64,000 nt of DNA from Collinsella stercoris DSM 13279 (lineage in GTDB: Bacteria > Actinomycetota > Coriobacteriia > Coriobacteriales > Coriobacteriaceae), in assembly GCF_020735465.1 (NCBI RefSeq), contig NZ_CP085935.1, forward strand, positions 744,001 through 808,000. Direction: 5' to 3'. Shown here one piece after another: positions 58,856-64,000 of this stretch. How positions within the stretch are numbered: the first letter of the stretch is position 1; each line of letters begins with the position of its first letter. The notes beneath the pieces are model-generated. The model was not told the origin of the DNA. It did no database searches and worked only from the letters and a program-made list of their open reading frames with translations. The position numbers and the translations under genes were made by a program.

Positions 58856-60154
58856 ATGCCGACTGACACCCGCGCCCCTGAACTCGACCCCGCGGATCGC
58901 CGCACCGATTCCGAGGCTTCCGTCGCCGCATCGTCGCGACGTCCCGTCATCACCATCATGCATGCCTCTGTGGGATCTGGCCATCGCGCCGCCGCGATGG
59001 CCATAGCCCAGGCGGTCGAGCAGCTCCGGGGCGATTCGGGCGTACCCGCGGACGTGGAGGTGGACGTCCTCGATGTCCTCGACTTCGGACGCATCCATTT
59101 TGACGGGAACAAGACGGCTGCGGCATTCACGGGGGCGACGCGCCCCATTTACGACGTCACGTGGCGCTATACGCTCACCGGGCGGTTCCTTTGGGGTGGA
59201 GGCTCGGCATGGTCGCGCATCATGTTCGGGTCGTTCAATGAGTACGTTGAGCAAAAGCGGCCCCTTGCGGTCATATGCACGCATATCACCGCCGCCAATA
59301 CCGCGGTCGGCGCGCGCATGATGACGGGTATCGAGTTTCCGGTGATTTGCGTTCCAACGGACTACGAGATCGAGGGATGGTGGCCCCACAAGGAGACGGA
59401 CCTGTTTTGCGTGGCGACGGAGTTTATGGCGGAGACGCTTCGTCCCCGCAAGGTACCTGAGCGCTGCATCGAGGTCACCGGAATCCCCATTCGTCCGGGG
59501 TTTAGCGAGCAGCGCGACCGTGCGCGGGATTGCGCCGCCTTCGGATTGCCCGCCGAAAAAATGCTCGTGCTCGTCATGGCGGGCGCCGCGCTGCCGCAAC
59601 CCTATGTGAGGTTTCGGGCCGCGATGGAGGAGACGCTTCCCTACCTGAGAAGTTTCGAGAACATGCATTTCGTGTTTCTCCCCGGCAAGGACATCGCCTA
59701 TGCGAAGCACCTCAATTCGGTGTTCGAGGGCATGAAGCTCCCCAACGCGAGCGTCCTCGATTACGTCGACGATATGGCCGCGCTCATGAGGACGTGCGAT
59801 CTTGCGATTCTCAAATCGGGCGGGCTGACGGTCACGGAGTGCCTCTGCGCCGAGCTCCCCATGATCTTGCTGGGAAAGTCGTACGGGCAAGAAAAGTCCA
59901 ATACAGTCATGCTCACCTCGTTTGGCGCGAGCATGCACGCGACGACCTCTCGAGAACTGATCATGCAGCTCAGGCACCTCCATGACAACTCCGAGGCGCT
60001 GCATGGGCTCCTGGTCAATGCCAACGCCCTGCGACGCCCCGATGCCGCGAAGGACATCGTGCGGGCGACGATGCGGCTGACCGGCGTTCCCTGCGAGCGT
60101 GAACGTCATTTTGCCGAGTTTTACTGGGGAGGAAAGCCGGCGCACACGAGGTGA
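58856..60154 (+). CDS. Diacylglycerol glycosyltransferase, UgtP/MGDG-synthase-like (GT28)
   Basis: The 432-residue protein matches the MGDG-synthase family: an N-terminal acceptor-binding half with IMHASVGSGHRAAAMAIAQAV (about 33-53) and a GT28 C-terminal half with KSGGLTVTECLCAELPMIL. It should add sugars to diacylglycerol, giving glycolipids and a lipoteichoic or lipoglycan anchor. The first about 30 residues are disordered. It is a single-gene unit with its own promoter and a shared bidirectional terminator. Confidence 0.9.
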   Translation: MPTDTRAPELDPADRRTDSEASVAASSRRPVITIMHASVGSGHRAAAMAIAQAVEQLRGDSGVPADVEVDVLDVLDFGRIHFDGNKTAAAFTGATRPIYDVTWRYTLTGRFLWGGGSAWSRIMFGSFNEYVEQKRPLAVICTHITAANTAVGARMMTGIEFPVICVPTDYEIEGWWPHKETDLFCVATEFMAETLRPRKVPERCIEVTGIPIRPGFSEQRDRARDCAAFGLPAEKMLVLVMAGAALPQPYVRFRAAMEETLPYLRSFENMHFVFLPGKDIAYAKHLNSVFEGMKLPNASVLDYVDDMAALMRTCDLAILKSGGLTVTECLCAELPMILLGKSYGQEKSNTVMLTSFGASMHATTSRELIMQLRHLHDNSEALHGLLVNANALRRPDAAKDIVRATMRLTGVPCERERHFAEFYWGGKPAHTR

Positions 60155-60201
60155 TGCGCCGTGGCATCTTGCAATGTGCATGATACGATGCGAGGTCTTG
60201 T

Positions 60202-60243
60202 AAAAAGCCGCCCACAGACAATGGTTCTGCAGGCGGCTTTTTC
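60202..60243. terminator. Bidirectional terminator between the glycosyltransferase and permease genes
   Basis: AAAAAGCCGCC at 60202-60212 is the exact complement of GGCGGCTTTTT at 60232-60242; an inner CAGA/TCTG pairing extends it. A and T flanks make it work for both convergent genes. Confidence 0.88.
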
Positions 60244-60288
60244 CGTTGTGGCGCGCTATGCGCGTCCCGTTGGTTGCGTCAGCTCGGC

Positions 60289-61602
60289 TTACACGAGCAG
60301 GAAGTACGCGAGGAACGCGGCGGCGGCGACCCACATGAGCGGGCGCACCTTCTTGAGGTTGCCGGTCACTGCGGCGACGATGACATAGGCGATGAAGCCC
60401 AGGCCGATGCCATTGGAGATGGAATAGGTGAACGGGATGCCGATGATGATCATAAAGGTCGGGAATCCCTCGAGGATATCGGACCAATCAACCTCGGTGA
60501 CCTCGCTCATCATGAGGAAGCCCACGTACACGAGCGCGCCGCAGGTGGCGGCGGAGCTGATGCAGCCGATCAACGGCGAGAAGAACGCGGCGAGCAGGAA
60601 GAGCACGCCGGCGGTCACGGAGGTGAGACCGGAACGGCCACCGTCGGCGGCGCCAGATGCGGACTCGACGAACGTGGTGATGGAGGAGGCGCCAAAGACG
60701 CCACCGGCTGCCGCGGCGACGGAGTCGACGATCAAGATGGGCTTGATGTCCTCAACCTTGCCGTCCTCCGTGAGGAACTCGCCTTGTTTGGCGACGGCCA
60801 TGGCGGTGCCCATGGTGTCGAAGAAGTCACTCATCATGAGCGAGAACGCGAAGAGCAGCAGCGCCGGGGTGGTCAGGGCCTTGACGACGCCCATCACGCC
60901 ATCGGCGTCGGCCATGAAGGGCGCGCCGAAGGTGGTGAAATCGAGCGGTGCCACGATGCTCGTCGGAGCGGCGGTGACGCCCAGCGGGATACCCAGGACG
61001 GAGGCGATCACGATGCCCCACAGCAGGGCTCCCTTGACCTTCATGGAGGACAGAACGACCGTGGCGACGATGGAGATGAGGCCGACGAGGAAGACCGGGT
61101 CGGTCACCTTGCCGAGCGCCACCATGGTCGCCTCGTTCGCGACGATGATGCCGCCGTCCTTGAGGCCGATCATGGCGATGAAGAGGCCCAGGCCGATCGA
61201 GATGCCGTGGCGCAGGGACACCGGAATCGCGTCCATGATGGCCTCGCGCAGGCCGCAGAGCACGAGCAGCAGGATCGCGATGCCCTCGACGAAAATGATG
61301 GCCATGGCGGTCTGCCAGCCGAGGCCCATGGCACCGCACAGCGTGTATGCCACGATGGAGTTGATGCCCATGCCGGATGCGCACGCGAGCGGACGGTTGG
61401 CGATGAGTCCCATCGCGATCGTCATGACGGCGGCGCCGATGCACGTGGCGGTGACCGCAGCGGAGACGGGAACGCCGCCCGCGGACAGGATGAGCGGGTT
61501 CACGACGATGATGTAGGACATCGCCAGAAACGTGGTCAGGCCCGCGCGCAACTCAGTTGCGACGTCGGACTTGCGCTCCCCCAACTTGAAAAACTGGTCC
61601 AT
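60289..61602 (-). CDS. NCS2-family purine (adenine/guanine/hypoxanthine) permease, AzgA/PbuG-like
   Basis: The 437-residue membrane protein has about 12-14 transmembrane segments and AzgA-type motifs: TELRAGLTTFLAMSYIIVVNP (in parts) at the N-terminus, ACASGMGINSIVAYTL, and GASSITTFVESASGAADGGRSGLT (in parts). It imports purine bases for salvage with the apt product. GAGGGGG lies before the ATG at 61602. No guanine riboswitch-like fold was visible in the 28 bp before it; dut ends immediately upstream. Confidence 0.92.
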   Translation of the reverse strand: MDQFFKLGERKSDVATELRAGLTTFLAMSYIIVVNPLILSAGGVPVSAAVTATCIGAAVMTIAMGLIANRPLACASGMGINSIVAYTLCGAMGLGWQTAMAIIFVEGIAILLLVLCGLREAIMDAIPVSLRHGISIGLGLFIAMIGLKDGGIIVANEATMVALGKVTDPVFLVGLISIVATVVLSSMKVKGALLWGIVIASVLGIPLGVTAAPTSIVAPLDFTTFGAPFMADADGVMGVVKALTTPALLLFAFSLMMSDFFDTMGTAMAVAKQGEFLTEDGKVEDIKPILIVDSVAAAAGGVFGASSITTFVESASGAADGGRSGLTSVTAGVLFLLAAFFSPLIGCISSAATCGALVYVGFLMMSEVTEVDWSDILEGFPTFMIIIGIPFTYSISNGIGLGFIAYVIVAAVTGNLKKVRPLMWVAAAAFLAYFLLV

Positions 61603-61630
61603 AGATTATCCCCCTCTATGTCTGGACCGA

Positions 61631-62074
61631 CTATTTCGAACCGCTCGACCCGAAACCGCCGCATCCGCGGTCGGTTTCGTCGAGTTCGTCGACTTCGATG
61701 AGGCGCACGACGGGCACCTGCTGGACGACGAGCTGGGCGATACGCTCGCCGCGCTCGATGTGAATGGTCTCATGTGGGTCGATGTTGACCGCGATGACCT
61801 TGAGCTCGCCGCGATAGTGGGCGTCGATAAGGCCCGGGGTGTTCGCGATCGTGAACCCGCGTTTGAGCGCCATGCCGCTCCTGGGCTGCACGAATCCGGC
61901 GAATCCGTCGGGGAGCGCGATAGCGAGGCCCGTCGGGATCAACACGCGCGAAAAGGGCGGTATATCGACGCTCTCGTTGGCGCGAAGATCGAGACCGGCA
62001 TCGCCCTCGTAGGCATAGGAGGGCAGCTCGACGGTGGGGTCAAGGCGCTTGACGGTTACGGTAAGCATGGGCAT
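61631..62074 (-). CDS. dut: Deoxyuridine 5'-triphosphate nucleotidohydrolase
   Basis: dUTPase removes dUTP and makes dUMP for ThyA. All five motifs of the trimeric family are seen in the 147 residues: AGLDLRA, PRSGMALK, NTPGLIDAHYRGE, RGERIAQLV and the C-terminal RGCGGFGSSG. The start at 62074 has GAGGTG; ATG at 62068 is an alternative. A decayed copy of its 3' end lies at 57.7 kb. It follows nrdR by four bases, so deoxynucleotide regulation and sanitation are linked. Confidence 0.95.
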   Translation of the reverse strand: MPMLTVTVKRLDPTVELPSYAYEGDAGLDLRANESVDIPPFSRVLIPTGLAIALPDGFAGFVQPRSGMALKRGFTIANTPGLIDAHYRGELKVIAVNIDPHETIHIERGERIAQLVVQQVPVVRLIEVDELDETDRGCGGFGSSGSK

Positions 62075-62078
62075 GGGT

Positions 62079-62522
62079 TCACCTCAATTTGTCGAGTTCG
62101 GAAAGAAACTCATCGATGTCTTGAAAATCGCGGTACACGGACGCGAAGCGGATATACGCGACCTTGTCGAGCTTCTCAAGGCGCTTGAGCACCATATCGC
62201 CGATGTCATGAGAACTCACGGCGGTGCGGGTGCCGCCTCGCAGCTCAAGCTCGATGTCGTCGATGAGCGCATTGAGCTGCGGCAGGTCGATGTCGCGCTT
62301 GGAGGTGGCGCGCATGAGGCCCACCATGAGCTTATTGCGATCGAATGGCTGCGTCGTGCCGTCGCTTTTGAGCACCTCGATGGGGTCCTCGCAGCGCTCG
62401 AAGGTGGTGAAGCGATACCCGCAGGAGCGGCACTCCCGACGACGCTTGATGGCGTTCGTCGACTCCTGCATGCGTGAATCGATGACGCGCGTATCGCCAT
62501 GTCCGCACTTGGGACAACGCAT
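62079..62522 (-). CDS. nrdR: Transcriptional repressor NrdR
   Basis: NrdR represses ribonucleotide reductase genes according to ATP/dATP. The 147-residue product has the N-terminal zinc ribbon MRCPKCGHGDTRV...CRSCGYRFTTFER and an ATP-cone (about 48-138) with VLKSDGTTQPFDRNKLMVGL (in parts). The start at 62522 follows GGGGAG; the longer upstream frame is not used. No NrdR box was seen inside the window, and no nrd gene is near. Confidence 0.95.
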   Translation of the reverse strand: MRCPKCGHGDTRVIDSRMQESTNAIKRRRECRSCGYRFTTFERCEDPIEVLKSDGTTQPFDRNKLMVGLMRATSKRDIDLPQLNALIDDIELELRGGTRTAVSSHDIGDMVLKRLEKLDKVAYIRFASVYRDFQDIDEFLSELDKLR

Positions 62523-62624
62523 GTGGACACTCCCCTCACAACGACAACTGATTAAGCATACCACATATGGCGACTCACGCTCCGCATGCCACTAGATACG
62601 GGATACTTGTATGCTTACAGAGAT

Positions 62625-63092
62625 TCATGCGGCCTGAGCTGTGACGGGGACCTCGATCTCCATGCCGGCGTGCAACGTGGCGGATGTGAGTGAGTTCATG
62701 GTGCGCATGAGCTCGACCTCATCGTCGATGGACATGCCCTCGACGTCATGCTCCGCGGCGATGCTCCACAGCGAATCGCCGGGTTCCACGGTGACCGTTC
62801 GCGTGTTGAGCTGGTCGAGGGCCAGCTGATGCGAGGCGCTTCGCGCAGCGCCATGGAACGCGGAGGCGCCAAGGGCCATGAGGAACAGGCATGCGGCGAC
62901 GAGGCAAAGGACGCCCTTGCGCGGACGTGCGGACTCGGCGACTTGTGAGAGCGCGTAGGTATCGGGTGCGGCGACTTGCAGGGCCCCCGTCTGGAGCATG
63001 GGCTTGGAACCGGGTATGACGCGCAGCGCGGTGGCGGCGGCGGGCTCGACCTCAAGGGCAAGGTTTCCATAGGTGCATGCGGTGGACTTCAT
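62625..63092 (-). CDS. LysM-domain membrane protein, SOS cell-division-inhibitor-like
   Basis: The 155-residue protein has a cytoplasmic N-terminus, one transmembrane helix (about 60-80) and an extracytoplasmic LysM domain (about 100-150: TVEPGDSLWSIAAEH and the VPV end). It is divergent from lexA and its promoter overlaps LexA boxes. The same arrangement holds for Bacillus yneA and mycobacterial Rv2719c, LysM proteins that halt division during SOS. The start at 63092 follows GAGAGGAG. Function is inferred from build and place. Confidence 0.82.
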   Translation of the reverse strand: MKSTACTYGNLALEVEPAAATALRVIPGSKPMLQTGALQVAAPDTYALSQVAESARPRKGVLCLVAACLFLMALGASAFHGAARSASHQLALDQLNTRTVTVEPGDSLWSIAAEHDVEGMSIDDEVELMRTMNSLTSATLHAGMEIEVPVTAQAA

Positions 63093-63162
63093 GAGTGCTC
63101 CTCTCGCTCTTCTTCTTGATGCACCAGTTATATCCGAGCGTCCAGACAAAACATGTGGCACA

Positions 63163-63176
63163 AGAACGAGTGTTCG
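63163..63176. promoter_or_regulatory. LexA box 1 (AGAACGAGTGTTCG)
   Basis: The 14-mer matches the Gram-positive SOS box CGAAC-N4-GTTCG with one base changed. It lies in the spacer of the lexA promoter (GTGGCA at 63155-63160, TATTAT at 63179-63184). Confidence 0.8.
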
Positions 63177-63190
63177 TGTATTATTATCTT

Positions 63191-63204
63191 CGAACAGTTG
63201 TTCT
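63191..63204. promoter_or_regulatory. LexA box 2 (CGAACAGTTGTTCT)
   Basis: One mismatch from CGAAC-N4-GTTCG. It covers the expected lexA transcript start and the spacer of the leftward promoter (TTGACA on the minus strand at 63205-63210, 18 bp, TAATAA at 63181-63186), so binding blocks both genes. Confidence 0.88.
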
Positions 63205-63218
63205 TGTCAAGAAAAATA

Positions 63219-63232
63219 CGAACAGATGTTTG
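63219..63232. promoter_or_regulatory. LexA box 3 (CGAACAGATGTTTG)
   Basis: One mismatch from CGAAC-N4-GTTCG, next to the leftward -35 and inside the lexA leader, 18 bp before the lexA start. Box starts are spaced exactly 28 bp (63163, 63191, 63219). Confidence 0.85.
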
Positions 63233-63250
63233 TATTTGGAAGGAGCGCCC

Positions 63251-63889
63251 ATGGCACGCAAGATCTCCAAGCGCCAGCAGCAGATCTACGACTTCATCCG
63301 CTCATACCAAAAGGAGAAGGGCTATCCTCCGAGCGTGCGCGAGATGGCCGCCGCCGTCGGCCTCTCCTCCCCTTCGACGGTCCACGCCCATCTCAGCGCA
63401 CTCGAGGACCTGGGGCTCATCAAACGCGACGCGACGAAACCGCGTGCACTCGAGGTGTTCAATTCGGACGGAAGCTCATGTGCCGTGACCGAGACGGAGC
63501 GGCCGGCGTCCCGGGGCACGGTGTCCCTTCCCTTGGTCGGGCGCGTCGCCGCGGGTCTGCCCATCCTCGCAGAGCAAAATATCGAGGACACGTTCACGCT
63601 GCCCACCGAGATCGCGACCGATTCCAGCTCCTTCATGCTCGAGGTGCACGGCGAGTCGATGATCAACGCGGGGATCTACAACGGCGATTACATCGTTGTA
63701 CGCGAGCAGAAAAGCGCCATGAACGGGGAGATCGTCGTTGCCCTGATCGACGGTGAGGCCACGGTGAAGACGTTTTACAAGGAACAGGGCAGGGTTCGCC
63801 TACAGCCCGAGAACGACGCGATGGAGCCGATTTACGCCGAGAACCCCACGATTTTAGGTAAGGTCGTCGCGCTGATGCGGCGCTTCTAG
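63251..63889 (+). CDS. lexA: SOS repressor LexA
   Basis: LexA represses DNA-damage genes and cleaves itself when RecA is activated. The 212-residue product has the winged-helix DNA-binding domain ([21 protein letters not shown], in parts), the Ala-Gly cleavage site in RVAAGLP, the catalytic Ser in HGESM and the Lys in ATVKTF. AAGGAG just before the ATG at 63251 fixes the start. It controls itself and the divergent LysM gene through the three boxes. Confidence 0.97.
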   Translation: MARKISKRQQQIYDFIRSYQKEKGYPPSVREMAAAVGLSSPSTVHAHLSALEDLGLIKRDATKPRALEVFNSDGSSCAVTETERPASRGTVSLPLVGRVAAGLPILAEQNIEDTFTLPTEIATDSSSFMLEVHGESMINAGIYNGDYIVVREQKSAMNGEIVVALIDGEATVKTFYKEQGRVRLQPENDAMEPIYAENPTILGKVVALMRRF

Positions 63890-63909
63890 GCCGCTGGAAC
63901 ATCTCATCT

Positions 63910-64000
63910 ATGATGGATCGACATGAGGACGGAAAACCTGGTTCGGGAAAACGCCTTCACGCGCTCGATGAGTTGAGGGGCGCCGCGGTTCTCTCCATGG
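63910..64000 (+). CDS. Start of an acyltransferase-like (DUF1624/HGSNAT-type) membrane protein, cut by the window end
   Basis: A frame from ATG 63910 (or the next codon) is open to the end. It reads a hydrophilic start and then RLHALDELRGAAVLSM, the pattern of the first helix in DUF1624 or acyltransferase-3 proteins (RxxxLDxLRGxAxxxM). No ribosome site is clear. Only 30 residues are visible, so the family call is tentative. Confidence 0.5.
   Translation, partial: MMDRHEDGKPGSGKRLHALDELRGAAVLSM

Noticed and set aside
60274-61701. Plus-strand open frame of 475 codons opposite the purine permease
   Set aside because: It is very His/Asp/Gly-rich and hydrophilic, the typical mirror of a hydrophobic transporter read backwards.
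1-64000. Hidden defence or secretion system
   Set aside because: Every gene longer than about 100 codons is assigned to a housekeeping or envelope family, and no toxin-antitoxin, restriction, retron or phage cluster was found on either strand.

Overview
The window is about 64 kb of dense, high-GC actinobacterial chromosome, and almost all of it is core housekeeping sequence. The FHA/MerR pair resembling GarA/FtsR, the rpmF-plsX-acpP-rnc-smc-ftsY-ffh order, the bacterial-type ProRS, the gut-Firmicute-style ThyA and strong Glu-rich GC-biased coding all point to the class Coriobacteriia. A gut Collinsella-like organism is my best guess, but this is inference from protein style and not a database match. 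Every gene is on the + strand up to about 57.4 kb. The last 6 kb has short divergent and convergent blocks.

Layout. 0-9 kb: DUF177 (partial), rpmF, plsX, acpP, rnc, smc, ftsY, ffh (fatty-acid initiation, chromosome condensation, SRP targeting). 9-13.5 kb: thyA, folA, a VOC/glyoxalase protein, a SpoU methyltransferase and a MATE exporter. 13.6-23.4 kb: ftsH, a NYN/OST-HTH protein, rplS, rnhB, yraN, comM-like, dprA, trmFO and a Xer recombinase. 23.6-34 kb: rpsB-tsf, pyrH-frr-uppS-cdsA-dxr-rseP-like-ispG, then proS. 34-35 kb: a gene-poor island with tandem hairpins and four tRNAs (Val, Ala, Ala, CAU). 35.1-44.2 kb: ABC-F, a small membrane protein, a second M50 protease, scpA-scpB-rluB-cmk-plsC-ispH-DUF512. 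44.6-52.3 kb: der-plsY-gpsA, rpe-cysteine desulfurase-nif3-zinc ribbon-coaBC, and tRNA-Pro. 52.5-57.4 kb: pgsA-like, FHA, MerR, apt, NlpC/P60 hydrolase, degV. 57.4-64 kb: a gene-free stretch with a dut remnant, trxB(-), a diacylglycerol glycosyltransferase(+), a purine permease(-), dut(-), nrdR(-), a LysM protein(-) divergent from lexA(+), and the start of an acyltransferase-like gene.

How the genes work together. Most blocks are tightly coupled operons with ATGA, GTGA or TAATG overlaps. Three steps of the MEP isoprenoid pathway (dxr, ispG, ispH), undecaprenyl diphosphate synthesis (uppS) and phospholipid synthesis (plsX, plsY, plsC, gpsA, cdsA, pgsA-like, UgtP-like glycosyltransferase) are all here, so the window carries much of the envelope-lipid machinery. 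The divergent lexA/LysM pair is an SOS-controlled unit with three LexA boxes at exact 28-bp steps.

The most unusual signals are non-coding. There is a family of large intergenic palindromes (two clear copies near 9.9 and 44.4 kb, two probable diverged copies near 12.0 and 32.1 kb) that keep a 66-nt core while their outer stems differ but remain self-complementary. A tandem pair of 23-12-23 hairpins lies near 34.3 kb, and a REP-like inverted pair carrying a gggacaggc motif sits between ftsY and ffh. Among proteins, the RseP-like protease has a cytosolic insert of about 120 residues that looks like a winged helix, and PlsC has Glu in place of the Asp in its HX4D motif. I found no CRISPR array, prophage, insertion sequence or recognisable defence island.
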